A stretch of DNA of 64,000 nt from Chelativorans petroleitrophicus (GCF_025398195.1 NZ_JAODNV010000011.1:123497-187496); one strand, 5' to 3'. Counted from the stretch's first letter, positions 37,544 through 46,793 are shown. The notes: generated by a model from the sequence alone, not told the origin. Made by a program: numbers and translations.

Positions 37544-37966
37544 ATGACTCAGGATGCAACAGGGCCAGGCGTTATCCACGCCGTTTCGGTGGCGGTGCTT
37601 TGCGACGGGCGTTTTCTTCTCGTCCGACGGGGGCGCGCGCCGACGCGCGGACAGTTCGCCTTTCCCGGCGGACGGGTCGAGGCGGGCGAAGCGGCCGAAC
37701 AGGCGGCCCGGCGTGAGCTTTTCGAGGAAACCGGCTTGGAGGCAGCGGACCTTGCGCCCGCGGCCGAAGTCACCCTCGAGGGCGATGACAGGCGGCTATA
37801 CCGGCTGGAGGTTTTTCGCGCGGACAGCGTCCAGGGCACGCTGCGGGCGGGCGATGATGCGGATCACGCAGGCTGGTATACGCTCGAGGAAATGCGCTCC
37901 CTGCCCGTCACAAAAAGCACGCTGGAGGTCGCCGAGACCGTAGCCTGCACAGCGGTTTCGTCATGA
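37544..37966 (+). CDS. Nudix hydrolase
   Basis: Hydrolase acting on nucleoside diphosphates linked to another group. The 140 residues contain a complete Nudix box: GGRVEAGE, then REL and FEETGLE, near residues 46-68. Start ATG 37544 follows a GAGTAGAG sequence. The beginning VIHAVSVAVLCDGRFLLVRRG resembles ADP-ribose pyrophosphatase-like members. Substrate unknown. It overlaps the following gene by 4 bases. Confidence 0.9.
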   Translation: MTQDATGPGVIHAVSVAVLCDGRFLLVRRGRAPTRGQFAFPGGRVEAGEAAEQAARRELFEETGLEAADLAPAAEVTLEGDDRRLYRLEVFRADSVQGTLRAGDDADHAGWYTLEEMRSLPVTKSTLEVAETVACTAVSS

Positions 37967-38376
37967 TTCCGCGCTCCAGCGGCAATTCCGCAAAACCGGA
38001 ACCGGTGAGGCGGCGCGGGTCCCTTCTCGCAGCAACCTTGACTTGGCTGGTCCTAACGTCTTCCCAGGCCACCGCCCAGGCGCCCTACGACCCGCAACTC
38101 ATGCGTCTGGCCGAGATCCTCGGCTCCGTCCATTTCCTGCGTACCTTATGCGGCGAAAAGGACGGCCTCTGGCGCGCCCAGATGGAAGCTCTTCTAGAGG
38201 CGGAAGCGCCATCGGAAGAGCGCCGGGCGAGGCTGATCGCGAGCTTCAACCATGGCTACCGCTCCTTCGCCGCGGTCTATTCGAACTGTACACCGCATGC
38301 TCTCGCCGCGATCGACCGCTACATGAAGGAAGGCGAGGCCCTTTCCCGCGAAATCGTCCGGCGCTACGGCGACTGA
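37963..38376 (+). CDS. TIGR02301 family secreted protein
   Basis: Conserved alphaproteobacterial protein of unknown function. The 137 residues have a basic N terminus and a hydrophobic segment (residues 20-39, ending ATAQA), which reads as a signal peptide. Then comes the family block YDPQLMRLAEILGSVHFLRTLC and, near the end, FNHGYRSFAAVYSNCTPHA. The two cysteines could form a periplasmic disulfide. It is translationally coupled to the Nudix gene through an ATGA overlap. Confidence 0.85.
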   Translation: MIPRSSGNSAKPEPVRRRGSLLAATLTWLVLTSSQATAQAPYDPQLMRLAEILGSVHFLRTLCGEKDGLWRAQMEALLEAEAPSEERRARLIASFNHGYRSFAAVYSNCTPHALAAIDRYMKEGEALSREIVRRYGD

Positions 38377-38530
38377 ACGGCTGCCGGGCTCAGCCTCACC
38401 GCCCTTCACCATTCGTTCACCATGCCCGCCAGGTGTCGCCGTGCCGTCGTATTTTTCGTGCTACTTCTCAAGAGGGGACGAATTGGACGCGGCGCAGTTT
38501 CCGCCGCACGCCGAAGACGGGTGAGCTTTC

Positions 38531-38788
38531 ATGCATGTGACTGTCGCTGATCTGGAAGCGCTGATCGAGGAGGAAAAGCGCACCACTTGTGCCGAGTGCC
38601 ATAGCGCCGCTTGGGCCGAAGGGCTTCACGCAGGCATCGAGCCCGAAATAATCGCCGAGGCCGCCCTTACCACCGCCCTGACCGAGCTGGGCAAGAGAGG
38701 CGGCGAGGAAGCGCTGATGGCGCTCCTGGAACGTATGCGCGAACGCGCGCTTGCTGGAGATTTTCTCCCGGCCCGCACCCGTCATTGA
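38531..38788 (+). CDS. Small conserved hypothetical protein
   Basis: Unknown function. The 85 residues are mostly helical and acidic, start MHVTVADLEALIEEEK, and carry a CAEC pair at residues 20-23 followed by HSAAWAEGLHAGIEPEIIAEAAL. Proteins of this form are known to me only from Rhizobiales. There is no signal peptide or membrane segment. The two cysteines might bind a metal but there is no second pair. Confidence 0.7.
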   Translation: MHVTVADLEALIEEEKRTTCAECHSAAWAEGLHAGIEPEIIAEAALTTALTELGKRGGEEALMALLERMRERALAGDFLPARTRH

Positions 38789-38865
38789 GCCCGCCGCCGC
38801 CTTCGGCTATCTGTAGAATTGTATGCCGCCGCTGATGGCAGCACCCGATTCTCCGAAGGTAGGCG

Positions 38866-39588
38866 ATGCCGATCCGTTCCCTCCCCGAGACATTCAAGGG
38901 GCCCGGCCTGACTATCACCGCCGTCATGCTGGCCTGGGCGGGACTTACCGGCTCGGCTCCGGACGCGCTGGCGTTGAGCGACACCCCGTCCGGCCAGGCT
39001 CTTGTCGGACAGAACGGCGAAGGCTCAATGGAGCGTACTCCCCTGCCCGATCCATCGGCGGCCGATCCCTCGGGTGGATGGCCTGGGGGCGAGGCCATGC
39101 GCCACGATCCGGACGGTCCGGTACCAGAAGTTCTTTACGATTTCGACCTGTTGCCCGAGCCGGTGGCGAGGATGCGGCGACTCATCATCGAAGCCTGCCG
39201 CAGCGGCGACCTGGAAAGGCTGCGACCGCTGATCGGGGAAGGGCCAAACGCGACCCAGCTCACTCTTGGGCCTCTCGAGGGTAACCCTATCGATTTCTTG
39301 CGCGAGAGCTCGGGCGATGAAGACGGCCAGGAAATTCTGGCGATTCTGCTCGAAGTGATGGAAGCCGGGTTTGTGCATCTCAACCCAGGCACCGAACGGG
39401 AGCTCTACGTCTGGCCCTATTTCTTTGCCGTGCCGCTGGAGGAGCTGACGGCCAGCCAGCGCGTCGAGCTGTTCAAGCTGGTGACGGCGGGCGACTACGA
39501 GGAAATGAAGAGTTTCGGCGCCTACATCTTTTACCGCGCGGCCATCACGCCGGAAGGGCGCTGGGTCTATTTCGTGGCGGGCGATTGA
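38866..39588 (+). CDS. Conserved secreted protein of unknown function
   Basis: The 240 residues start with a long signal peptide (hydrophobic about 14-36, ending DALA), then a low-complexity proline- and glycine-rich stretch to about residue 85. A folded domain follows, with RMRRLIIEACRSGDLERLRPL (ankyrin-like in look but single) and ELYVWPYFFAVPLEELTASQ, and ends EGRWVYFVAGD. I recall homologues in rhizobial genomes annotated only as hypothetical. I infer a periplasmic location. Confidence 0.75.
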   Translation: MPIRSLPETFKGPGLTITAVMLAWAGLTGSAPDALALSDTPSGQALVGQNGEGSMERTPLPDPSAADPSGGWPGGEAMRHDPDGPVPEVLYDFDLLPEPVARMRRLIIEACRSGDLERLRPLIGEGPNATQLTLGPLEGNPIDFLRESSGDEDGQEILAILLEVMEAGFVHLNPGTERELYVWPYFFAVPLEELTASQRVELFKLVTAGDYEEMKSFGAYIFYRAAITPEGRWVYFVAGD

Positions 39589-39666
39589 GCCGCGGCGGCT
39601 CTTGCCGCTTGAGGCGAAGGCGCTTACCTACGGCTCGGGGAACGCCGACCGGATTCAAGTCTTGCC

Positions 39667-40530
39667 ATGCCCGCAATCCAGCTTACCGACCGCACAGTCA
39701 TCCTCGCCGCAGGCCCCGACGCCCGATCGTTTCTGCAGAATATCGTCACCACGGATATTTCGGCACTGGCCGAGGGAGAGGTTCGCCCGGGCGCGCTGCT
39801 TTCGCCGCAGGGCAAGATCGTGTTCGATTTTGTCATTTCCCGCGCGGGGGAAGACACCTTCCGGCTCGACTGCCGAAGGGACATTGCAGAGGCTTTCCTC
39901 AAGCGCCTGATGCTCTACCGGCTTCGCGCGAAGGTGGAACTTTCGCTTCGGGAAGAAGCACTTATAGCCGTATCATGGGACAATGATTCAACGGCTTCAC
40001 AAAATGATTCAACGCTCCTCGACCGGCGCTTTCCGGAGATGCTCGGAGTACTGCGCCACTATGGGAAGGCTGTGGCGGAAGAGTGCGACATTGGGCTCTG
40101 GCACCGCCTTCGTATCGAGCATGGCGTTGCCGAAGGCGGCTGGGATTACGCATTCGGCGATGCCTTTCCGCATGACGTGCTGTTCGACCAGAACGGCGGC
40201 GTGGGGCTGGCGAAGGGCTGCTATGTGGGACAAGAGGTCGTCTCGCGCATGCACCATCGAGGCACGGCACGCAGGCGGCTGGTGATCGTCGAGGGGGAAG
40301 CTCCCCTGCCCGCCCCAGGCATGGAAGTGACGGCGGAGGGCCGCACCATCGGCGCGCTCGGCTCGGTTTCCGACAGGATCGGACTGGCTATCGTGCGTAT
40401 TGACCGCGCGGCGGAGGCGAATGCCGCTGGAACACCGATCCTTGCTGGAGGAGTTAAGCTCTCGCTGCGGCCGCCCGCCTACGCCCGTTTTTCGCTGACG
40501 GAATCCGGCGGCAAGGAAGGCACGGCCTGA
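39667..40530 (+). CDS. YgfZ/GcvT family folate-binding protein
   Basis: Folate-binding accessory protein for repair or assembly of certain iron-sulfur enzymes. The 287 residues have the T-protein-like N-terminal domain (FLQNIVTTDIS, GALLSPQGKIVFDF) and the diagnostic motif KGCYVGQEV near residues 183-191, with its conserved cysteine. An in-frame 21-base repeat (AATGATTCAACG at 39982 and again at 40003) encodes NDSTASQNDST near residue 106, a local insertion in a loop. It overlaps the HD protein by one base. Confidence 0.92.
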   Translation: MPAIQLTDRTVILAAGPDARSFLQNIVTTDISALAEGEVRPGALLSPQGKIVFDFVISRAGEDTFRLDCRRDIAEAFLKRLMLYRLRAKVELSLREEALIAVSWDNDSTASQNDSTLLDRRFPEMLGVLRHYGKAVAEECDIGLWHRLRIEHGVAEGGWDYAFGDAFPHDVLFDQNGGVGLAKGCYVGQEVVSRMHHRGTARRRLVIVEGEAPLPAPGMEVTAEGRTIGALGSVSDRIGLAIVRIDRAAEANAAGTPILAGGVKLSLRPPAYARFSLTESGGKEGTA

Positions 40531-41147
40531 TGGCTGGGGCCAAGCCACCGCGCGCCTGGCAGCGCATGCTTTCGGGCCGCCGGCTCGACCTGCTCGATCC
40601 CTCTCCGCTGGATATCGAAATTTCCGACATTGCCCACGGGCTTGCCCGTGTCGCGCGCTGGAACGGGCAGACCGCAGGCGACCACGCCTTTTCCGTCGCC
40701 CAGCATTCACTCATTGTGGAACGCATCTTCCGCATGATGAACGGCGACGTCTCGGCGGACTGGCTGCTGGCTGCCCTTCTGCACGATGCGCCTGAATATG
40801 TGATCGGCGACATGATTTCGCCTTTCAAGGCCACACTCGGCGATGACTACCGCTCGGTCGAACAGCGTCTGCAGCGCGCCATTCATCTGCGTTTCGGCCT
40901 ACCTGCGGACCTGCCAGCCGAACTCAAGCGCGCGATCAAGCAGGCGGACCGTGTTGCCGCCTATTTCGAGGCCACTGAGTTGGCGGGCTTCGGCCATGGA
41001 GAGGCGGCGCGCTTCTTCGGCCGGCCGCGCGGGGTTTCGGCCGATGCGCTGATGCTCGACCCGCAGCCCGTTCGTGCCGCACAGAACGCATATCTGTCGC
41101 GATTTGAGGCAATCGAGCGGAGCCGGTACAAAGCCGAGGGCCGATGA
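40530..41147 (+). CDS. HD domain phosphohydrolase, YfbR-like
   Basis: Metal-dependent nucleotidase or phosphohydrolase of the HD superfamily, 205 residues. The ligands are visible in HAFSVAQHSLIVERI, LLAALLHDAPEYVIGDM and, further on, KQADRVAAYFEATEL. The first residues (GRRLDLLDPSPLDIEISDIAHGLARVARW) match the YfbR-like group that dephosphorylates deoxynucleoside monophosphates. The start codon overlaps the stop of the YgfZ gene in TGATG. Confidence 0.88.
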   Translation: MAGAKPPRAWQRMLSGRRLDLLDPSPLDIEISDIAHGLARVARWNGQTAGDHAFSVAQHSLIVERIFRMMNGDVSADWLLAALLHDAPEYVIGDMISPFKATLGDDYRSVEQRLQRAIHLRFGLPADLPAELKRAIKQADRVAAYFEATELAGFGHGEAARFFGRPRGVSADALMLDPQPVRAAQNAYLSRFEAIERSRYKAEGR

Positions 41148-41395
41148 AGGTAGCCACTCAGGAATTGAATTTGAGGGGCATGCCCATAGCGACCCAATCC
41201 TTCATCTCATCAATCCGCTCTCGTGTCGGCAACCGGAGCCTCTTTTTCCGAATGACCTTCGGAGATTTTCTTCTCTGTCATCCAGCCTTGAAAAGCCATG
41301 TATAAGGAAACGAGCTTGCCTCGAGGAGAGGCGCATATTCTTCATCGAATGGGCAATTTACGGAAACGATTTATCGAATGGAGCCGCCGGGGGCA

Positions 41396-41621
41396 TTACG
41401 CTTTCGGAGGATGGGTATAGCGCCCGTAGGAGCTCCGTTCTCTGTTCCTTCCGTCCCGCCCATGAATGTACAGCTCCACGCCCTCCCGGCGAGCCCGCTC
41501 ACGCGCTACGTCAATAGCTTCCTGCTGCGTGGCATATGTTCCGCTCGCTCGCGATGCACCGGCAGTTCTTGACACTCCACCTGCCGCCGCTGGGCACCAC
41601 GTGTTGTCCCTTTTTCGACAT
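41396..41621 (-). pseudogene. DUF2188 gene with a one-base frameshift
   Basis: The minus-strand start at 41621 reads MSKKGQHVVPSGGRWSVKN, the normal beginning of a DUF2188 protein, and then leaves the family. From the same point another frame reads AGASRASGTYATQQEAIDVA, then RERARREGVELYIHGRDG, the normal remainder. One extra A in the AAGAA run near 41563 explains the shift. The intact product would be about 75 residues. Either the gene is inactive, the run slips during expression, or the sequence has an error. About 250 bases between it and the HD gene hold nothing I can name. Confidence 0.8.
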
Positions 41622-41678
41622 CGATTACGCCTTTTATTGCCTTGTACGAGCACCGATCCGGTCAGAAAAGAATACCAC

Positions 41679-43139
41679 CTATCGCCCCTGCCGCTCCAGC
41701 CGGTCGATGAACCATCGGGTAAGCCTTACCCAGACCTCGTCCTTTTCGCCCGCATCCTCGCAGCCATGGTCGAGATTGGGGTTGTCGTTCACCTCGATGA
41801 CGTGAACGCCTTCCGGCGTCTCCTTCAGATCCACTCCATAGAGCCCATCACCGATACAGCGGGCCGCGCGCACGGCGATATCGATTACCTCAGGCGGGGT
41901 TTCGGCGAGGCTGAACACGCGGAAACCGCCCTCTTGAGGCTTTCCGCGGCGCTCGTGATTGACAATCTGCCAGTGCTTCTTGGCCATCAGATATTGCACT
42001 GAGAAAAGCGGTTCGCCGCCCAGCACGCCGATGCGCCAGTCGAACTCTGTCGGCAGATATTTCTGAGCGATCAGCAGGTCCGAATCCTCAAGCCACTTGG
42101 CGGCAAGTGCCTGAAGCTCGGCGAGATTGGCGGCCTTCTTCACCCCGCGCGAAAATGCACTGTCGGGAATTTTGAGCACGAGCGGAAAGCCCAGGCTGTC
42201 GGCTGCCGCCTCCAGATCCTGAGGCCCCGTGATCATCACCGTCGGCGGCACGGGCACGCCATTATGAAGCATTAGCTCATTGAGATAGACCTTGTTGGTG
42301 CACCGGATCATCGACAGTGGATCGTCGATGACGGGCATGCCCTCCTGCTGGGCACGGCGGGCGAACCGGTAAGTGTGGTTGGAGATCGATGTCGTCTCTC
42401 GGATGAAAAGCGCGTCGTAATTGGCGAGCTTCGCCAGATCCTTCTTCGTGATGGGCTCGACCTCCACGCCCATCTTCTCCGCGATGCGGGACCAGTGCTT
42501 GAGGGAGCCCACAGTCGAGGGCGGGAGTTCCTCATGCGGATCGATAAGCGTGGCAAACGTATAGCGCGCGGGCGTGCGCGCCCTGGAGTCGCGCCACTGG
42601 CGGCTGGTATAGGTGTCGAGGCTCGCCAGGAACCGCGCCTTCTCGTCAGGCTTCATACGGTTGAGAGGCAGGAAGCCGATTTTCCTGATCGTCGCCCACT
42701 CGCCGTCCGCGATCGACACCTCCAGGGCCGGCGCGCGGAACCAGTCAAACAGCAGCCGGGCGAAGCGATCCCAGGCCCTGGACGGGCCGATACCAAAGAA
42801 GACAGTTACCGTGGAGGGAAAACTGCCGCCCACATCCTTGCGGCAGCGGTTGAGCGCCTGCTCCAGCTCCGGCAGCGCATTTTCATAGAGCTTGCGGCCG
42901 GACAGATCTATCATCGTCTCAACCGTGGGGATCACCTTGTGCCCGCGCGAGCTAGCAAGAAGCGAGGCATAGTAGCCGCGGCTCTGATAGCCGTAATTGT
43001 TCGACAGATTGATGATCTTCGGCCGCTGGCCGCGGAAGAGCGCCGGATGGGTAAGGTAATCGCGGCTGGTGATGATCTTGTGCGGCGTTGCCACCTGATC
43101 GAGATCGCCCGGCCTGCCGGTGAGAATGACCCAGCTCAT
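41679..43139 (-). CDS. RLAN-domain ATP-grasp ligase (RimK-like)
   Basis: The 486 residues have an N-terminal RLAN domain (KIINLSNNYGYQSRGYYASLLASSRGHKVIP) and a C-terminal RimK-like ATP-grasp domain from about residue 250, with PLVLKIPDSAFSRGVKK for ATP and VIEVNDNPNLDHGCED for magnesium. ATP-grasp enzymes form amide bonds between a carboxylate and an amine; RimK adds glutamate. The substrate of RLAN-type enzymes is unknown to me. It overlaps the stop of the GNAT gene upstream by 4 bases, which implies one pathway. Confidence 0.88.
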   Translation of the reverse strand: MSWVILTGRPGDLDQVATPHKIITSRDYLTHPALFRGQRPKIINLSNNYGYQSRGYYASLLASSRGHKVIPTVETMIDLSGRKLYENALPELEQALNRCRKDVGGSFPSTVTVFFGIGPSRAWDRFARLLFDWFRAPALEVSIADGEWATIRKIGFLPLNRMKPDEKARFLASLDTYTSRQWRDSRARTPARYTFATLIDPHEELPPSTVGSLKHWSRIAEKMGVEVEPITKKDLAKLANYDALFIRETTSISNHTYRFARRAQQEGMPVIDDPLSMIRCTNKVYLNELMLHNGVPVPPTVMITGPQDLEAAADSLGFPLVLKIPDSAFSRGVKKAANLAELQALAAKWLEDSDLLIAQKYLPTEFDWRIGVLGGEPLFSVQYLMAKKHWQIVNHERRGKPQEGGFRVFSLAETPPEVIDIAVRAARCIGDGLYGVDLKETPEGVHVIEVNDNPNLDHGCEDAGEKDEVWVRLTRWFIDRLERQGR

Positions 43140-43609
43140 TGGTTCCTCGATAGATCCTTCTGAAAGCGCAGCGCCGCGGAGCCATCTTCGTAATAGGCTT
43201 CACGGCGCCCGATACGGCGGTATCCGGCGCGCTGATAGAGGCCGATGGCGCGCGCATTGTCCTCGCGCACCTCAAGACGAAGGATAGGGCAGCCGCGCGA
43301 AAAGGACGCCTCCTCAGCGGCCGAAAGCAGCCGCTGCCCCACACCGGCCTTCTCATGCGCAGGATTGACGGCCAGCGAATAAAGCCGGGCGACTCGGCTG
43401 CGCGCCCGGAACAGAATCAAGGCATATCCCAGGATGACATCATTGCCGTTGGCGACCAGCAGACCGGCGCTAAGGTTGCAAACATGGCGACGAAAGGAGC
43501 GGCGTGAAATGCGGTCCGAACCGAAGACGCTGTTCTCGATGGATACAAGCGCATCGATGTCGGAGACACGAGCCGGACGAATGTCGGCGGGCATTTGGGT
43601 CGGGATCAC
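43136..43609 (-). CDS. GNAT acetyltransferase coupled to the ATP-grasp gene
   Basis: RimI-like N-acetyltransferase, 157 residues. The acetyl-CoA motif is AVNPAHEKAGVGQRLLSAAE near residues 80-99, followed by the C-terminal block RLEVREDNARAIGLYQRAGY. In several proteobacteria the RLAN ligase partner is a GNAT fused to a C39-like peptidase; here there is only the acetyltransferase. I infer that it caps or modifies the amine substrate or product of the ligase. It is the first gene of the pair. Confidence 0.88.
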   Translation of the reverse strand: MIPTQMPADIRPARVSDIDALVSIENSVFGSDRISRRSFRRHVCNLSAGLLVANGNDVILGYALILFRARSRVARLYSLAVNPAHEKAGVGQRLLSAAEEASFSRGCPILRLEVREDNARAIGLYQRAGYRRIGRREAYYEDGSAALRFQKDLSRNQ

Positions 43610-43800
43610 CTCGGATCAGGACCCGGAGTCATATCACTACCGTATAGGACTTCCAGCGGGAAAATAGGATGCCCTCCGGGCCGCGCGAACCGAGCGCGGA
43701 AAAGCAGGACCTTGTACCGCCGCGGGTTCCGGGTATTCCTAAAGGCCCGATTAGGACTTAGCGTTCACAATCAACGCCAGTTGAAGAACATGAGGGCTGG

Positions 43801-44673
43801 ATGGAGACCTTTATATATCCGGACGACGTGTTGACGACAGCCGGCAGGTTGTGGATCGAGGTCGTGGACTTTGCCATCGCCTATTCTTTCTCTGTCCTGG
43901 GCGCGATCATTCTTATCATTGCCGGCTTCATCGTGGCCGGGGCGCTGCAGCGATGGACCTACCGTGGGCTTGGTCGCTTCCCCTCCTTCGACGAGACGTT
44001 GCGACGGTTTCTTTCGAAGGTCATCCGATACTCCGTTCTCGTTCTGGTCGGTGTCACGGTCCTCGCGCAGTTCGGTGTGCAGACGGCGAGCATCATTGCC
44101 GCCCTCGGCGCGGTAGGCCTCGCCATCGGCCTTGCCCTGCAGGGCACATTGCAGAACATCGCCGCCGGCATCATGCTGCTCGTGCTCAAGCCCTTTCGCG
44201 TGGGCGAATATATTGACGCCGGCGGAATCGCAGGAACCGTGCAGGAGATCGGGCTTTTCGCCACGGAGCTCACCACGTTCGACGGGGTTTACGTGCTTAC
44301 GCCCAACAGCGAGCTGTGGAACCGGGCAGTGACCAACTATTCCCGCAACCCGACCCGCCGTCATGACCTGGCGATCCGGATTGGCTTTGAGGACGATATC
44401 AACCGTGCATGCGACATTCTGATGGAGCTGGCCCTGGCCGACAAGCGGGTGCTAGCCGTACCCGCGCCGGAAACCATGGTGACGGAGATCCGAGATAGCG
44501 ACGTCATCGTCAATCTGCGCTACTGGACAGCGGCCTCGGATTACTGGTCGGTACGCTTCGCCCTCAACAAGGCGGCCAAACTGGCCTTCGACAAAAACGG
44601 GATCACCATTCCCTATCCGCAGCACAGTGTTCACTACACCCCGCGGGATGCGTCATCGGCCCCGGCGAAGTAG
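43801..44673 (+). CDS. Small-conductance mechanosensitive channel (MscS family)
   Basis: Heptameric channel that relieves turgor at hypo-osmotic shock. The 290 residues have three transmembrane helices (about 27-47, 72-92 and 95-125). The pore-lining third helix is rich in glycine and alanine (IIAALGAVGLAIGLALQGTL), followed by FRVGEYIDAGGIAGTVQEIG and VLTPNSELWNRAVTNYSRNP, all standard for MscS. The C-terminal vestibule is complete. It stands alone between the GNAT gene and an MFS gene. Confidence 0.94.
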   Translation: METFIYPDDVLTTAGRLWIEVVDFAIAYSFSVLGAIILIIAGFIVAGALQRWTYRGLGRFPSFDETLRRFLSKVIRYSVLVLVGVTVLAQFGVQTASIIAALGAVGLAIGLALQGTLQNIAAGIMLLVLKPFRVGEYIDAGGIAGTVQEIGLFATELTTFDGVYVLTPNSELWNRAVTNYSRNPTRRHDLAIRIGFEDDINRACDILMELALADKRVLAVPAPETMVTEIRDSDVIVNLRYWTAASDYWSVRFALNKAAKLAFDKNGITIPYPQHSVHYTPRDASSAPAK

Positions 44674-44746
44674 TTTAACGATGCCCGCAGCGTTCCCGCA
44701 GCCTCGGCGGAAGCATCAAAATTATTGAATGATTCGCTCTGCCAAT

Positions 44747-44762
44747 TCATTTGAACAAATGA
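44747..44762. promoter_or_regulatory. Perfect 16-base palindrome before the MFS gene
   Basis: TCATTTG-AA-CAAATGA has 7-base arms and a 2-base spacer. It ends 44 bases before the start codon of the MFS transporter, where an operator would lie. No regulator gene is adjacent. Confidence 0.4.
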
Positions 44763-44806
44763 CGCAGTGCAGTAGGCTGCGGCTTCCCAGCATGAGGATG
44801 TAACCT

Positions 44807-46045
44807 ATGGTCAAGGCCGCTTCCGCACGACACGCTGCACCGTCTTTCCCTTGGCTGATCGTGTTATGCGGCTGCCTGATCGCAGCCATCAATTTCGGGC
44901 CACGTTCGGCCATGGGCTTCTTCCAGCTTCCCATGCTCGAGGACCGGGGCTGGGACAGGACCACATTTGGGCTGGCCATGGCGATCCAGAACCTGCTGTG
45001 GGGCACCGGCCAGCCTGTCTTCGGAGCGATCGCGGACCGGTTCGGAACCTGGCGCGTGCTTGCGCTCTCCGCCGTCCTTTACGGGCTTGGCCTGTTCCTG
45101 ATGGCCACTGCGCCAACCCCCCTCATGCTGCATATCAGCGGCGGCGTGCTTGTCGGGCTGGGAGTCGCGGCGGGCTCCTTCTCGATCGTTCTGGCTGCCT
45201 TCGCCCGTCACGTGCCGGCGGAAAACCGCACATTCGTCTTCGGGATCGGCACCGCGGCTGGTTCGGCCGGCATGTTCATTTTCGCACCGATAAGCCAGGG
45301 CCTGATCGAAGCCTATGGGTGGTCCGATACGCTGATCTATATGAGCATCGGGATGCTCATCATCCCGGTACTGGCCATTCCTCTTGCCGGCAACTCCAAG
45401 AGCGCCAGTGTCCGGCAAGCCGAGTTCGAGCAGAGCTTGGGGGCAGCGCTGCGCGAGGCCTTCGCCCATCGCAGCTTTGTGCTGCTTGTTTCGGGCTTCT
45501 TTGTCTGCGGCTTCCAGGTCGCTTTCATCACGGCGCATTTTCCCGCCTATGTCGGCGACCTTGGGATCGATGCCAGCTACGCGGTGATCGCGCTGGCCCT
45601 GATCGGCTTCTTCAACATCATCGGCTCGCTCGCCTCCGGCTTCATCGGCCAGCGCTATCCGAAGGCCATCTTTCTCGCTCTCATCTATCTCGGCCGCTCT
45701 ATCGCGGTTACGGCCTTCCTGCTCCTGCCGCAGACTCCGACAAGCGTCATCGCCTTCGCGGTCGTGATCGGGCTGTTGTGGCTGTCCACCGTAGCGCCTA
45801 CCAACTCGCTGGTCGCCATCATGTTCGGCACGAAATATCTCGGCATGCTGGGCGGGATCGTCTTCTTCTCGCACCAGGTCGGCTCGTTCCTCGGCGTTTG
45901 GCTGGGCGGCTATCTCTATGACCGGTTCGGTTCCTACGATCCAGTCTGGTGGCTGGGTGTCGCACTCGGCATCTTCGCCGCGGTGGTGCATTGGCCGATC
46001 CAGGAAAAGCCTGTGGAACGGCCAGCGCTGGCGGCCGCCGAGTAG
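44807..46045 (+). CDS. MFS transporter, oxalate/formate antiporter-like
   Basis: Twelve-helix major facilitator of 412 residues. The first helix is followed by NFGPRSAMGFFQLPMLEDRGW and the loop between helices 2 and 3 is GAIADRFGTWRVL, the MFS motif A form. FAPISQGLIEAYGW and LWLSTVAPTNSLVAIMFGTKYLGML resemble the monocarboxylate/oxalate branch. The N-terminal tail is short. A GAGGA site lies 9 bases before the ATG. The substrate cannot be read. The stop lies 1 base from the convergent recO stop. Confidence 0.88.
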   Translation: MVKAASARHAAPSFPWLIVLCGCLIAAINFGPRSAMGFFQLPMLEDRGWDRTTFGLAMAIQNLLWGTGQPVFGAIADRFGTWRVLALSAVLYGLGLFLMATAPTPLMLHISGGVLVGLGVAAGSFSIVLAAFARHVPAENRTFVFGIGTAAGSAGMFIFAPISQGLIEAYGWSDTLIYMSIGMLIIPVLAIPLAGNSKSASVRQAEFEQSLGAALREAFAHRSFVLLVSGFFVCGFQVAFITAHFPAYVGDLGIDASYAVIALALIGFFNIIGSLASGFIGQRYPKAIFLALIYLGRSIAVTAFLLLPQTPTSVIAFAVVIGLLWLSTVAPTNSLVAIMFGTKYLGMLGGIVFFSHQVGSFLGVWLGGYLYDRFGSYDPVWWLGVALGIFAAVVHWPIQEKPVERPALAAAE

Positions 46046-46046
46046 A

Positions 46047-46793
46047 TCACGCGGCGTTTCCGCTCGCCTCGAGCGCACGCATCAACGCCGAAATGAGGCC
46101 CGAGCGCGCGTCGGGCTCGGCAAGGCCGCGCGGCTCATAAACGTGGCGGTGGAGAAAGAAGCCGGTCAGCGCGAAGGCCTGCGCAAGCGCTGGCGCGTCC
46201 GTAGGGGCCTCACCCTTCGCCCCCAGAAACCGCGGCAGAGGCAAGAGCTTATCGCGCCAAGGCTCGCCGGCCTCCCGCGTGACCGCCCTGCCCGACTTCG
46301 GCGACACATAGACGAGCCCCTCTTGCGCCCCCGTCAACGCGCATCGGGTTAGATCCAGGCCGAAGCCCAGCTCCTCTAGAAGAGCCAACTCGAAACGCGC
46401 GAATAGCGCGCCAGCGATCTCCGGCTTATCCAGATGAGCGCAGACGACTTCCATCGCCTTGAAAAGCGCCGGATGGGGATCGCGCTCCGGCAGCAGCCGC
46501 AGATGGGCTGCAAGCGTCTGAAGACCGTAGACGGCGGCCGGCGAGGCGATCAGCCGGGCTGCATTCATCTCCAGGGGCTCGACCTGATAGAGGCCCAGAT
46601 GCTCGTCGAGGCGCGCGCGCCAGACGAGGCCCACGCGGTTGCCTGGCTGAAGAATGGGCTGCAGCCGCCGCGACCTGCCTCCGCGCACAAGGCCGAGATG
46701 CCGGCCGTGGGCGGCCGTCATCACCTCCAGGATAACGCTCGTCTCGCCATGCCTGCGCCTGCCGAGGACAAAGCCTTCGTCGTGCCATTCCAT
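46047..46793 (-). CDS. recO: DNA repair protein RecO
   Basis: Helps RecA load on SSB-coated DNA in the RecFOR pathway. The 248 residues begin [24 protein letters not shown], the OB-fold start, followed by [12 protein letters not shown] and the helical domain [22 protein letters not shown]. The zinc-binding cysteines of some RecO proteins are not conserved here apart from the CA pair. It is last in the rpoZ-rsh-acpS-lepB-rnc-era-recO run, 18 bases after era. Confidence 0.95.
   Translation of the reverse strand: MEWHDEGFVLGRRRHGETSVILEVMTAAHGRHLGLVRGGRSRRLQPILQPGNRVGLVWRARLDEHLGLYQVEPLEMNAARLIASPAAVYGLQTLAAHLRLLPERDPHPALFKAMEVVCAHLDKPEIAGALFARFELALLEELGFGLDLTRCALTGAQEGLVYVSPKSGRAVTREAGEPWRDKLLPLPRFLGAKGEAPTDAPALAQAFALTGFFLHRHVYEPRGLAEPDARSGLISALMRALEASGNAA

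Noticed and set aside
41158..41299. Minus-strand small coding region reading RERIDEMKDWVAMGMPLKFNS
   Set aside because: It looks protein-like at its end, but its possible start lies in another frame and no ribosome binding site or family supports it.
44864..46078. Minus-strand open frame (404 codons) over the MFS gene
   Set aside because: Very hydrophilic, no domain, exactly opposite a twelve-helix transporter.
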